Shown: positions 8,271-16,665, numbered from the stretch's first letter. The stretch is DNA of 59,466 nucleotides from an uncultured Collinsella sp. (GCA_934630735.1 CAKTWK010000010.1:1-59466); one strand, 5' to 3'. Program-made: numbers and translations. The notes: a model not told the origin generated them from the sequence alone.

Positions 8271-9761
8271 CTAGGCAGTGTACGAGATGGTGGCGGCTAC
8301 GGCATGGCGCCAGCCGGAGATCTTTTTGGCTCGCTCGTCGGCGGGCATCGACGGCTCCACGATGCCGCGGGCGCCGTAGACGTCGACGACATCGCGCGTG
8401 TACATGCCCAGCGCAATGCCGCAGGCCCAGGCCGCGCCCAGACCGCTCATCTCGTCGTTGCTCGCAATGCGGATGGGCGAGCCGACCAGGTCGCTCTCAA
8501 ACTGCATCAGGTACGCGTCACGCGTGGGGCCGCCGTCAACACGAAGCTCGGCCAGCGCCGCGCCCGAATCCTCGACCATCGCATCGATGACGTCGAAGAT
8601 TTGATAGGCGATCGACTCATCGGCGGCCTTCACGAACTCCGCGCGGCCCGTGGTGCGTGTCATGCCAAAAACGCAGCCCTCGGCGTCACTCGCCCAGTGC
8701 GGCGCGCCCAAGCCGGTAAACGCCGGCACAAAGTAAACGCGGCTCGCCGGATTGGCGGCATAGCACAGGTCGGTGACTTCCTCGGGATTGTTGATGAGCT
8801 CCAGGTCGTCGCGCAGCCACGTCTTGACGGCGCCGGCGTAGCTCACGTTGCCCTCGAGCACATACTCGGTCACGCCGTCCATACGCCACGCAAGCGAGCT
8901 CGAAAGCCCATGTGAGCTGGCAACGAACTCGTCGCCAACGTTCATCATGACCGAGCTGCCGGTGCCATAGGTCGCCTTAGCCATGCCGCGGCTGTGGCAG
9001 CCCTGGGCAAACAAGGCGGCATGGCTGTCGCCGAGTACGCCGTGAATGGGCACGGGCGCCGGCAAAAAGCCGCCCAGGTCCGTCATGCCGAACAGGCCAT
9101 CGGAATCGGTCACCTGCGGCAGGCAGGCCACGTCGACGCCAAAGGCCTCGCACACCGGCTCGCTCCAGCAGCCACGGCGCAGGTCAAAGAGTTGTGTGCG
9201 GCTGGCATTGGACCAGTCGCAGCGGAATTCCGCGCCGCCCGTGAGCGTCCAGACCACCCAGGCATCGATGGTGCCCAGACACAGTTCGCCTGCCGCCGCG
9301 GCCTCGGCAGCCGTGGGAACGTTCGCGAGAATCCAAGCCATCTTGCCCGCCGGATAGTAGGGCGAGAGTACCAGACCCGTCGTGTCGCGCACCAGCTCGG
9401 CCACACCCTCGCGCGCGGCCAGCTCGTCGCACAGCTCACGGGCGCGGGCGCACTGCCACACCACGGCGTCGCACAGCGGCTCGCCCGTCGTGCGCCTCCA
9501 GGCAACGGTGGTCTCGCGCTGGTTGGAGATGCCGATGCCGGCGACGTCGGCCGGATCGACCCCGGTCTCCTCCACCACGGCGCGCGCCACGGCCAGCACG
9601 TTGGCGGCGATCTCGGCTGGATCATGGCTCACCCAGCCGGCCTCGTTGACAATCTGGCGATGCGGGCGATCGGCACGATGAATCAAATGGCCGCCCTCGT
9701 CCACAAGCAGCGCCTTGGTGCCCTGCGTGGATTGATCGATTCCGATGATGTATTTGCTCAT
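8271..9761 (-). CDS. FGGY-family carbohydrate kinase, glycerol-kinase-like
   Basis: A 496-residue two-domain FGGY kinase whose closest family by eye is glycerol kinase. It retains IDQSTQGTK, NQRETT (R82, E83), W102, Y135, D245 and the YGTG phosphate loop. Two positions that contact glycerol in E. coli GlpK differ: the DQQ motif is DSH (S246) and the Phe of GTGCF is Ser (GTGSS, S270). Glycerol genes (glpF, glpD, glpO) are absent. The gene instead follows a FucI-like isomerase and a split transketolase. I therefore infer a ketose or other polyol kinase rather than a true GlpK, although glycerol remains possible. It begins 174 bases after the transketolase gene, behind a structured intergenic element. 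Confidence 0.85.
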   Translation of the reverse strand: MSKYIIGIDQSTQGTKALLVDEGGHLIHRADRPHRQIVNEAGWVSHDPAEIAANVLAVARAVVEETGVDPADVAGIGISNQRETTVAWRRTTGEPLCDAVVWQCARARELCDELAAREGVAELVRDTTGLVLSPYYPAGKMAWILANVPTAAEAAAAGELCLGTIDAWVVWTLTGGAEFRCDWSNASRTQLFDLRRGCWSEPVCEAFGVDVACLPQVTDSDGLFGMTDLGGFLPAPVPIHGVLGDSHAALFAQGCHSRGMAKATYGTGSSVMMNVGDEFVASSHGLSSSLAWRMDGVTEYVLEGNVSYAGAVKTWLRDDLELINNPEEVTDLCYAANPASRVYFVPAFTGLGAPHWASDAEGCVFGMTRTTGRAEFVKAADESIAYQIFDVIDAMVEDSGAALAELRVDGGPTRDAYLMQFESDLVGSPIRIASNDEMSGLGAAWACGIALGMYTRDVVDVYGARGIVEPSMPADERAKKISGWRHAVAATISYTA

Positions 9762-9853
9762 GTACTCTCCTGTCTCCCCCGTCGATTCAAAAACTAAAAC
9801 CCGACGGACAAGGAGCGAGCGGCCGTCAAGTGCCGCAGATTGCCGTGAAAGAG

Positions 9854-9917
9854 GGCCGCCGCGTACTTTGTGTACGCAAGCGACGGTTTGAACGGCAAGG
9901 TGCGGTGCTTGGCGGCC
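9854..9917. other. Structured intergenic element between kinase and transketolase genes
   Basis: Outer arms GGCCGCC (9854-9860) and GGCGGCC (9911-9917) enclose a hairpin GCGTAC-TTTGT-GTACGC (9861-9877) and a weaker CAAG/CTTG hairpin (9896-9911), giving a three-way-junction fold on either strand. The 9762-9935 gap has no credible gene. It may be an RNA processing site, a regulatory RNA or a repeat; I cannot tell which. Confidence 0.4.
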
Positions 9918-9935
9918 GCGCAGCGTCTGTTTCTA

Positions 9936-10874
9936 CTAGTTGCCAAGGAACACGGCGACCGTCTTGGCGATTCCGGCACCCGTCAGGCCGTAGTGCGCAA
10001 AGACCTCGGGGCTCGTGCCGGTGATGACCGGCGCGTCGGGCAGGGAGAGGCACTTGACCGGACGCGGGCAATGCTCGCCCACGACCTGCGCGACCATGGA
10101 ACCCAGGCCGCCGAAGGGGCTGTGCTCCTCGACGGTCACGACGGCGCGCGTGGCGCCGGCGGCCTCGATCACGGCCTCGGCGTCGAGCGGCTTGACGCAG
10201 TACATGTCGAGCACCGTTGCCGAGATACCCTGTTCGGCCAGCAGATCGGCGGCGTCCACGGCGTGGCGGACCATCTCACCGGTGGCGACAATCGTCACAT
10301 CGGTGCCGCGACGCACCCAGGTGGCGCGATCCATCTGGAACGGGCACTCGTCCTCGGTGTACACGTCCTCCACCGGGTTGCGGCCCACGCGGATGTAGGC
10401 CGGCTTGTTGTCGGCGACCAGGGCACGCACGAGCTCGGCGGTCTGGAATCGATCGCTCGGCAGATACACGCGCATGTTGGGAATCGCGCTCATGGCGGCG
10501 ATATCCTGCGCGGAGTGGTGGCTCATACCCAGGGCGCCATAGGACACGCCGCCCGAGATGCCGATGAGCTTGACGTTGGTGTTGGAGTACGAGACGTCGA
10601 CCTTGCACTGCTCATACGAACGCGTGGTCACAAAGGACGCCGGCGAGGCGGCCCAGGCCTTCTTGCCGCACGAGGCCATGCCAGCGGCGATGCTCACCAG
10701 GTCCTGCTCGGCAATGCCGACCTCAATGGACTGCTGGGGATACTGATCGAAGAACGGCGTGAGCGATGCGGAGCCGCGGGAGTCGGAGCACAGGACGACG
10801 ATGTCCTTGTCAGTTGCGGCGGCCTCGAGCAGCGTGTCGCAGATAACCTTGCGGTTGGCGATCTTGTTAGCCAT
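9936..10874 (-). CDS. Transketolase C-terminal subunit
   Basis: A 312-residue protein covering the pyrimidine-binding and C-terminal domains of transketolase, as in two-gene (split) transketolases. Recognisable segments are GIAEQDLVSIAAGMA (contains the cofactor-activating Glu of the family), the GVSYGALGMSHHS loop and a C-terminal GGLGSMVAQVV motif. The start at 10874 has a perfect AAGGAGG seven bases upstream and overlaps the end of the N-terminal subunit gene by eight bases (ATGGCTAA), so translation is coupled. With its partner it moves two-carbon units between ketose and aldose phosphates using thiamine diphosphate. Its place beside an isomerase and FGGY kinase suggests a dedicated catabolic substrate. 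Confidence 0.93.
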   Translation of the reverse strand: MANKIANRKVICDTLLEAAATDKDIVVLCSDSRGSASLTPFFDQYPQQSIEVGIAEQDLVSIAAGMASCGKKAWAASPASFVTTRSYEQCKVDVSYSNTNVKLIGISGGVSYGALGMSHHSAQDIAAMSAIPNMRVYLPSDRFQTAELVRALVADNKPAYIRVGRNPVEDVYTEDECPFQMDRATWVRRGTDVTIVATGEMVRHAVDAADLLAEQGISATVLDMYCVKPLDAEAVIEAAGATRAVVTVEEHSPFGGLGSMVAQVVGEHCPRPVKCLSLPDAPVITGTSPEVFAHYGLTGAGIAKTVAVFLGN

Positions 10875-11703
10875 TGATAGCCTCCTTATGGGCAGCGAAA
10901 TCGGCGATGATCTGGGCATATTCCTCATCGTTGGGCAGGTGATGATGCCAGGCGGCCTTGTCCTCCATAACCGGCGAGCCGTAGCCCTTCACCGTGTTGA
11001 GGATGATGACCGTGGGCTTACCCTTGGTCTCGGCGGCCAGCGTCAGCGCGGCGTCGATGGCCTGGACGTCGTTGCCCGGGATGGAGAGCACGTTCCAGCC
11101 GAAGGCGGCCCAGCGCTCCTCCTGCGAGTCCTGCTTCATAACGTCCTCGGTGCTGCCGCTGATCTGCAGGCGGTTGCGGTCCACGAGCGCGCACAGGTTA
11201 TCGAGCTGGTAGTTGCCGCCGCTCATGGCGCCCTCCCAGACCGAGCCCTCGGCAAGCTCGCCGTCGCCCATGATGGTGTAGACGCGGTAGTCGCGGCCGT
11301 CCATCTTGCCGGCGAGCGCCATGCCCACGGCCACGGGCAGGCCGTGACCCAACGAGCCCGAGTTCATCTCGATGCCCTTGAGTTTGTTGTTGGGGTGGCC
11401 GATATAGGGGCTGCCGAACTTGGAGAAGCGGGCCTTGACGTCGTCGAGGTCAAGATAGCCCTCGTGGCAGAGCACCGCGTAGTAGGCCTCCATAGCATGG
11501 CCCTTGGAGAGCACGAAGCGGTCGCGGTTGGGATCGTCGACGGTCTCGGGCGAAATGTTGAGGTGGTTGGCATAGAGGGTCATGAGGGCGTCGATCACCG
11601 ACATGTCGCCGCCGATGTGGCCGCCGGCGCCAGCCATGATGATATCGACGCAATCGCGGCGAAGGTCCCAACGCAGGGACTCAAGCTCTTCGATAGTTGC
11701 CAT
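10867..11703 (-). CDS. Transketolase N-terminal subunit
   Basis: A 278-residue thiamine-diphosphate-binding half of a split transketolase. The ThDP/Mg motif GDGELAEGSVWEGAM and the following NLCALVDRNRLQ are intact, and GHIGGDMSVIDAL replaces the usual GHLGGSLS form. The catalytic His-rich SKGHA and GSLGHGLP segments are present. It lies two bases after the FucI-like gene and overlaps the C-terminal subunit gene, so all three are one transcript. Housekeeping transketolases in many bacteria are single polypeptides; split pairs are frequent in sugar-specific catabolic operons. Confidence 0.93.
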   Translation of the reverse strand: MATIEELESLRWDLRRDCVDIIMAGAGGHIGGDMSVIDALMTLYANHLNISPETVDDPNRDRFVLSKGHAMEAYYAVLCHEGYLDLDDVKARFSKFGSPYIGHPNNKLKGIEMNSGSLGHGLPVAVGMALAGKMDGRDYRVYTIMGDGELAEGSVWEGAMSGGNYQLDNLCALVDRNRLQISGSTEDVMKQDSQEERWAAFGWNVLSIPGNDVQAIDAALTLAAETKGKPTVIILNTVKGYGSPVMEDKAAWHHHLPNDEEYAQIIADFAAHKEAING

Positions 11704-11705
11704 TT

Positions 11706-13106
11706 CTACTCTCCTCGCAGGTAGGCTTTGACGTCTTCTTCAATCGGGTCGTATAAGTCGGGGGCAATGCCGATGTACTTGCACGCCTCGTAGAGCACCG
11801 GCACCACGTTGGCGTGAATGGCGACGCAGTGGTGGATGTAGGGACCCTCGACGATCTTGGCCTCGAGGCGCTTGAGGTTGTCGACCTCGACCCACAGGTA
11901 GGTGCCCATGCCGGCCGGGCCGTCGATGCCGCGGGCATTGCCCAGCAGCAGCGAGTACTCGCCGTTGTCGCCGTCAAAGCGAGCAAGGGTGAGGTCGCCG
12001 TGCTTGGCCTCGGCCGTCAGCGCGCCGGGGTGATCGAACGCCAGCGGGTAGGTGAGCTTGGGCTTGACGGCCGCGCAGCTGCAGGGCCAGGGACCGCAGT
12101 GCTGCAGCAGCTCGCCGTTCTCGTTATCGGGATGGCGCACGGTCCAGTCGGCGAACATGCCGCGGTGACGACCCAGATCGGCGGCCTCGACCATCAGCGC
12201 GGTGATGGCGCCGTGGATATCGGTCTCGCATACGATGGGGATACCCATCTCGTTGAGGATGGCATTGGCAGCGCAAGGCATAATGCCCAGCTCGTCCTGC
12301 AGGGCGTTCCAGCACTGGATGGCACCGGCGTTGCAACCGTACTTCTCGACCAGGCGCTTCATGGCGATGGCAAGACCAGCAACCGCGGGAACCTTATCCT
12401 CGGGGATGCAGATCTCAAAGCTGTCGCCAATGTGGGCGAGCATGGCGGCCATGGCCTGCTCGTCGGCCTGGGCGTCGCGCACGGCCTGGACAAGCTCGGT
12501 CATGGGGATGGGCGAAAGCTGGATGTTGAACTTCTCGAGCAGCTCGCCCTCGTTGCACATGGTCGACCAGAAGTCGAACGGACGGGTGGCCATCTGCAGA
12601 ATGCGGGTGTGCTTGAAGGTCTTGACCACGTTGCACACAGCCAAAAAGTCCCAGACGCCGCGCTCGAACTCGGGGTCGGTCAGGCGGCAGTTGGTCATGT
12701 AGGTGAAGGGAACCTGGAAGCGGCGCAGAACCTTGCCGGTGGCGAACAGGCCGCACTGGCTATCGCGCAGGCGGGTGCCGTCGGGCTCGGGGCGCTCGTC
12801 GCGCGGGCCCCACAGCAGCACGGGTAGACCGAGCTCGCGGGCAAGGCGAGCGCAGACGTACTCGGTACCAAAGTTGGCGTGGCAGAGCATGATGCCGTCG
12901 ACGCCCTCGGCGCGGAACTTCTTCACGATAGGCTCGATATGGCTGTCGTCGAACAGCAGGCCCTCGTCATTGATGTCGTCGATATCCACGATGTCGACGC
13001 CGATCTCGCGCAGGCGATCAGCCGTCAGGCCGCGATACTTGATTGCGTCCGGCGCGCTAAAGATGCTGCGGCGCGTGGGCACAAAGCCGAGCTTGATCTT
13101 GTCCAT
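11706..13106 (-). CDS. L-fucose/L-arabinose isomerase family protein
   Basis: A 466-residue member of the FucI/AraA-like fold, shorter than E. coli FucI (591 residues). It presumably interconverts an aldose and its ketose using a divalent metal. Candidate metal-site segments are CETDIHGAITAL (E and D) near residue 298 and IHHCVAIHAN near residue 430. I cannot name the sugar. It is the first gene of the isomerase, transketolase N, transketolase C, FGGY kinase block, downstream of a dense operator region and the LacI gene. The ATG has a GGGGAGG-type site upstream (plus-strand CCTCCCC). Fucose proper would need FucK and FucA, and neither is seen. Confidence 0.85.
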   Translation of the reverse strand: MDKIKLGFVPTRRSIFSAPDAIKYRGLTADRLREIGVDIVDIDDINDEGLLFDDSHIEPIVKKFRAEGVDGIMLCHANFGTEYVCARLARELGLPVLLWGPRDERPEPDGTRLRDSQCGLFATGKVLRRFQVPFTYMTNCRLTDPEFERGVWDFLAVCNVVKTFKHTRILQMATRPFDFWSTMCNEGELLEKFNIQLSPIPMTELVQAVRDAQADEQAMAAMLAHIGDSFEICIPEDKVPAVAGLAIAMKRLVEKYGCNAGAIQCWNALQDELGIMPCAANAILNEMGIPIVCETDIHGAITALMVEAADLGRHRGMFADWTVRHPDNENGELLQHCGPWPCSCAAVKPKLTYPLAFDHPGALTAEAKHGDLTLARFDGDNGEYSLLLGNARGIDGPAGMGTYLWVEVDNLKRLEAKIVEGPYIHHCVAIHANVVPVLYEACKYIGIAPDLYDPIEEDVKAYLRGE

Positions 13107-13125
13107 GTACGTCCTCCCCTAATCA

Positions 13126-13256
13126 CATGTTCAGTAAACAGACGGATGTTTCGTTTTGTTCTGTTTACTAAATGTTTTACTCTTTTGTTTAGTAGTTTAG
13201 CGTGAAAGTCCCGTAAACGGTAGAGAAATCAGCCTAAACGGTATGTAAACAATCTG
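13126..13256 (-). promoter_or_regulatory. Promoter/operator region with clustered TAAAC half-sites
   Basis: The AT-rich gap holds an inverted pair TCAGTAAACAGA (13131-13142) and TCTGTTTACTAA (13160-13171), then GTTTAGTAGTTTAG (around 13188-13201) and further CGTAAACGG, CCTAAACGG and TGTAAAC words up to 13250. The same half-site recurs in front of the lacI-type gene at 14440-14500. This fits binding by the adjacent LacI-family repressor. Confidence 0.6.
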
Positions 13257-13269
13257 AACATACAAGGGC

Positions 13270-13300
13270 AACAAAAAGAGGGCCCCGTAGGACCCTCTCT
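13270..13300 (-). terminator. Terminator of the LacI-family gene
   Basis: Minus-strand stem AGAGGGTCC-TACG-GGGCCCTCT followed by TTTTTGTT. It ends the regulator transcript before the operator region of the isomerase operon. Confidence 0.85.
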
Positions 13301-13366
13301 CTTGGTAGCGTCATGTATGGTTGCCTTTGGCGGGCTTTTCCGCTCTGAGGTCTGGCGCCGTTCTGC

Positions 13367-14377
13367 CTAGATTTCGCGCACGCTCTGGCGCTCGACAAAA
13401 TAGGTCGACACGGCTGTCTTGCAGGTGTAGCTCTTGGGATTGCGGATGTTGCCCACCAGGCGGCGCACCGCGATCTCGCCCACCTCGTGCTTGGGGACGT
13501 GCACCGTGGTGAGCGGCGGGTTGGAGAAAGCGCCCAAAGACAGATCGTCAAAGCCGATGATCGAGACATCGTCGGGCACACGTATGCCGTGCTCGTTGAG
13601 CGCGCGCATGGCACCTACGGCGAGCACGTCGTTCTCGGCAAAGAAAGCCGTCGGCAGGTCGTCGCGCGAGACGCCGTCGAGCCACGCGCCCATATCGCGA
13701 TAGGCGCCTTCGAGCGTGGTGCCCAGCGTGACGCGCCATGCCGGATTGGCCTCGAGGCCCGCGTCCTCAAGCGCTTGCCGATAGCCGCGCTCGCGGTCCT
13801 TAAAGTTGCGAATGCGAAGGTCGCCTGCCAGATAGCCGATCTGCTTGTGGCCTTTCTCGATAAGGTAATCCACGGCACGCAGCACCGAGTCGGTATTGGC
13901 AATGACCACGGCGTCGAAATACTGACGATCGCTCCAGCCGTCGAGCACAATCAGGTGGGCGGCGGCGTTAGCGAACAGGGCGTAGTCCTCCTCGCCCAAC
14001 TCCGTACCCATTAGCACAATGGCGGCGGACGGATCGGCGATCAGGCCCTCGACCTGCGGGCGCACGGCGTCCAGGTCGCTAAAGTCGAGCGAGACAAAGC
14101 TCGTGCTCATGCCGTGGCGACGCGCCTGACGCTCCACGCCCTCAATAACCGCGGGATGGAAGGTGCTCTCGTCCAGGATGGCACCCGTCTTGCGCGCAAG
14201 CACGAACTGGATACTCTCGAGCTGCGTCGACTGCTGGTAGCCGAGCGATTGTGCGCACTCCAGGATGACCTTGGCGGTCTCCTCGCTCACGCTGCGCTTG
14301 CGGTTGAGCGCGTTGGACACGGTCGCAGGCGAAAAACCGGTGATGCGGCTGATCTCGCGAACACTTGCTTTAGCCAT
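13367..14377 (-). CDS. LacI-family transcriptional regulator
   Basis: A 336-residue sugar-responsive DNA-binding protein. The N-terminal helix-turn-helix MAKASVREISRITGFSPATV is followed by the hinge helix and a periplasmic-binding-protein-like effector domain ending in FVERQSVREI. The start at 14377 is chosen because AGGGGG lies six bases upstream and the HTH begins there; an upstream in-frame ATG would add 27 unrelated residues. It lies directly upstream of the isomerase operon and has its own terminator. TAAAC-type half-sites occur both before this gene and before the isomerase gene, so it probably represses itself and the operon. The inducer is likely the sugar or its phosphate. Confidence 0.93.
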   Translation of the reverse strand: MAKASVREISRITGFSPATVSNALNRKRSVSEETAKVILECAQSLGYQQSTQLESIQFVLARKTGAILDESTFHPAVIEGVERQARRHGMSTSFVSLDFSDLDAVRPQVEGLIADPSAAIVLMGTELGEEDYALFANAAAHLIVLDGWSDRQYFDAVVIANTDSVLRAVDYLIEKGHKQIGYLAGDLRIRNFKDRERGYRQALEDAGLEANPAWRVTLGTTLEGAYRDMGAWLDGVSRDDLPTAFFAENDVLAVGAMRALNEHGIRVPDDVSIIGFDDLSLGAFSNPPLTTVHVPKHEVGEIAVRRLVGNIRNPKSYTCKTAVSTYFVERQSVREI

Positions 14378-14439
14378 TGTTCCCCCTAGTAACGGTCGCG
14401 GTCGAGCATCGTGGCCTGACCGCCCCGTGACTCGACAAC

Positions 14440-14500
14440 TAAACGACCGCAAATTCAATCTAAACAGAATAGTAAATGTTTAATAGCTAGTTTAGCCTGT
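14440..14500 (-). promoter_or_regulatory. Operator-like region upstream of the LacI-family gene
   Basis: Half-sites CTAAAC and GTTTAG recur (AACTAAACG near 14442, CTAAAC at 14460, AATGTTTAATAG, CTAGTTTAG near 14495). The outermost CTAAAC/GTTTAG pair forms an imperfect inverted repeat of about 36 bp. The words match those before the isomerase operon. Confidence 0.5.
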
Positions 14501-14554
14501 TGTCAAGCAAAGTGGTGCGACTATTCCCCCAACGGGCACATTTAGTCGGTAGCT

Positions 14555-14597
14555 AAAAAAGCCCCGTCCCAAATTGACCACATGGGGCGGGGCGTGA
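14555..14597 (-). terminator. Terminator of the ribokinase/nucleoside hydrolase operon
   Basis: On the minus strand GCCCCGCCCC pairs with GGGACGGGGC across an ATGTGGTCAATTT loop and is followed by TTTTTT. It begins eight bases past the nucleoside hydrolase stop. Twenty-four bases are shared with the repeat at 8156-8230. Confidence 0.88.
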
Positions 14598-14604
14598 AAA
14601 ACAT

Positions 14605-15579
14605 TTAGCCCAGGACGCGGGCCATACGCGCCTTGAACTCGGACAGAAAGCGCGGGGCGTCGACGGTCAGCGCCACGAGTGCGCTCTTGTCGGGATCGGC
14701 CACACGGCGCTCATCGCAGATGGTGCGGCCGCGATACTCGCCAAGCAGGTCGACGCGCAGGTTACAGCCGAGCGCGCCCACGAGCGTGGGGTCAATCGCC
14801 ACGGCGACGGCAAGTGGATCGTGCAGCGCGCAACCACCCAGGTAGGGGGCGTTCATCTCGTACGAACCAATGTAGTGCTCCACCATGCTCGCAAACGCGC
14901 AACCGGCCATGGTGCCCGAGCCCGTCCAGCCGGCAATGTCGCGGCGCGTGAGCACCACGCGATGCGTCACATCCAGACCCACCATAGTGAGCTTGCGGCC
15001 CGAACGCAGCACGGCATCGGCCGCCTCGGGATCACTTGCCATGTTGGCCTCGGCGCCCGCGCTCACGTTTCCGGGCACGGTGAGCGCACCGCCCATCACG
15101 ATCACGCGACCGATAGACATCATCGCCGCCGCATCGCGCTCCAAGGCAAGTGCCAGGTTGGAGAGCGGGCCGGTCGCCACGTAGATCAGATCGGGGCCAT
15201 AGGTGCGCGCGGCATCAATCAGGTAATCGACCGCCGCGTTACCGTCGGCCGACGTCGCCCCCACCGGCTCGTACGGCGACGCGGGCACGCTCGCCCCGCC
15301 AATGCCGTTCTTGCCATGGATGAGCGTGGTGGACGCCGGCGGCGTATAGGGCTCAGTCGCCTTAATGGGACGATCGGCGCCCAGGTACACCGGAACCTCG
15401 GGGCGACCCAGCAGATCGAGCACCGCCAGGCAGTTGTGCGCCGATTGCTCGACGCGCACGTTGCCAAAGCACGTGGTGATGCCCACGAGCTCCACCTCGG
15501 GGCTCGCGATGGCATAGGCCAGCGCCATCGCATCGTCCACACCCATATCCAGATCAAGGATCAGCTTCTTGGTTGCCAT
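14605..15579 (-). CDS. Inosine-uridine-type nucleoside hydrolase
   Basis: A 324-residue IUNH-family hydrolase that splits ribonucleosides into base and ribose. The N-terminal calcium/ribose-binding motif reads DLDMGVDDAMAL (usual form DTDPGIDDA), so the aspartates are kept while the Thr and Pro change. The VMGGALTVPGNVS loop and the late HDPLAVAVAIDP motif, which supply further metal and ribose ligands, are intact. The downstream ribose is expected to be phosphorylated by the ribokinase encoded just upstream (30-base gap). Base preference cannot be read from sequence. A strong terminator follows. Confidence 0.92.
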   Translation of the reverse strand: MATKKLILDLDMGVDDAMALAYAIASPEVELVGITTCFGNVRVEQSAHNCLAVLDLLGRPEVPVYLGADRPIKATEPYTPPASTTLIHGKNGIGGASVPASPYEPVGATSADGNAAVDYLIDAARTYGPDLIYVATGPLSNLALALERDAAAMMSIGRVIVMGGALTVPGNVSAGAEANMASDPEAADAVLRSGRKLTMVGLDVTHRVVLTRRDIAGWTGSGTMAGCAFASMVEHYIGSYEMNAPYLGGCALHDPLAVAVAIDPTLVGALGCNLRVDLLGEYRGRTICDERRVADPDKSALVALTVDAPRFLSEFKARMARVLG

Positions 15580-15609
15580 TGTTCTACTCCGCTTCTCCGT
15601 CTTTATCGT

Positions 15610-16572
15610 TTAACCAAACCAATGTTCAACTTCGGCGCGCGTGGGAATCGATTGCTGAGCGCCCAGGCGCGACACTGTCACCGCCGAGGCGCGAGCGCCC
15701 GCGGCCATGCACTCAAAGAGCGGCAAGCCCTCTAGGCGAGCCGCCGCCAACGCGCCGATAAACGTATCGCCGGCCGCCGTGGTGTCGACTACCGTGCTCG
15801 AAAGCGCCGGCATGCGCAGCAGCTCGCCATCATCGCCGAGCGTAACCGAACCGGCACCGCCCAGCGTAATGACCGCGGCGCCAGCGCCTTTGCCGAGCAG
15901 GGCATTAAGCGCTTCGACACAACTCGCATCATCTGCGGGCAGAATGCCCGTCAGCGCCTGGCATTCGGTCTCGTTGGGGCAGACCAGGTCGACTGCGGGC
16001 CACGCACCCGCCGGCAGGGCGCAGGCCGGCGCGGGGTTAAAGACCGTATAGAACCCCAGCCTGTGAGCGCAAGAGAGCGCCGCGACCGTCGCCATCAGGT
16101 CGCATTCGCCCTGGGCGATAAAGACGCTGCCGGCAGCCGGGGCGAGCCCGCAGACATCGCAATCGAGCTCATCGGCCACCAGATAGCGCAGCGCACAGGC
16201 CACGTCATCGCCCGTAAGCGCATGGTTGGCGCCCGGCGACAGCACGATGCGATTATCGCTCTCGCAGCGGATGATGGTCGCCGTGCCCGTCTCCACGTCG
16301 TCGCGCCGTGCCACGAACTCAACGCCCACGCCGGCATCCCGAAGTCCCGCCACCAGCGCATCGCCAAACGCATCGCGCCCGACCGCGCCGATCATACACG
16401 TGCGCGCGCCCATGCGCGCGGCTGCCACGGCCTGGTTGGCGCCCTTACCACCGGCATTGGTGATAAAACCGTTACCGCCAACGGTCTCGCCCGCGCGCGG
16501 CATGCGCTCGCACGCCACCGAAAGGTCCATGTTCATGCTGCCGAACACCGCAACGATGCCGCGATCTGCCAT
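15610..16572 (-). CDS. rbsK: Ribokinase (PfkB family)
   Basis: A 320-residue PfkB-fold kinase converting ribose to ribose-5-phosphate. GSMNMDL and GGKGANQAVAAARMG (substrate side) and DTTAAGDTFIGALAA (anion hole and catalytic Asp) match ribokinase. The start at 16572 has GGAGG five bases upstream; an earlier in-frame ATG would add 11 residues. It is first in a two-gene operon with the nucleoside hydrolase, an obvious pairing for nucleoside ribose salvage. No transporter gene is adjacent. The promoter region contains an 18-bp palindrome. Confidence 0.93.
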   Translation of the reverse strand: MADRGIVAVFGSMNMDLSVACERMPRAGETVGGNGFITNAGGKGANQAVAAARMGARTCMIGAVGRDAFGDALVAGLRDAGVGVEFVARRDDVETGTATIIRCESDNRIVLSPGANHALTGDDVACALRYLVADELDCDVCGLAPAAGSVFIAQGECDLMATVAALSCAHRLGFYTVFNPAPACALPAGAWPAVDLVCPNETECQALTGILPADDASCVEALNALLGKGAGAAVITLGGAGSVTLGDDGELLRMPALSSTVVDTTAAGDTFIGALAAARLEGLPLFECMAAGARASAVTVSRLGAQQSIPTRAEVEHWFG

Positions 16573-16647
16573 GGAAACCTCCTCGTCTGCGGGCCTTATG
16601 CCCACCGTCGGCCGTCGATCGTGCGCTCTCGCACCTCTATAACTTTA

Positions 16648-16665
16648 GTTCACTTTGATGTGAAC
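16648..16665. promoter_or_regulatory. Palindromic operator GTTCAC-N6-GTGAAC in divergent promoter
   Basis: GTTCACTTTGATGTGAAC has perfect 6-bp arms and lies between the divergent ribokinase and acyltransferase genes. On the minus strand the arm overlaps a possible -35 (TTCACA) 16 bases from a possible -10 (TTATAG). A second palindrome GTGCG-CTCT-CGCAC is at 16621-16634. It is likely a repressor site for the ribokinase operon. Confidence 0.55.

Noticed and set aside
8271..9761. Naming the FGGY kinase glpK outright
   Set aside because: Two glycerol-contact positions are changed and no glycerol genes are linked, so only the family is claimed.
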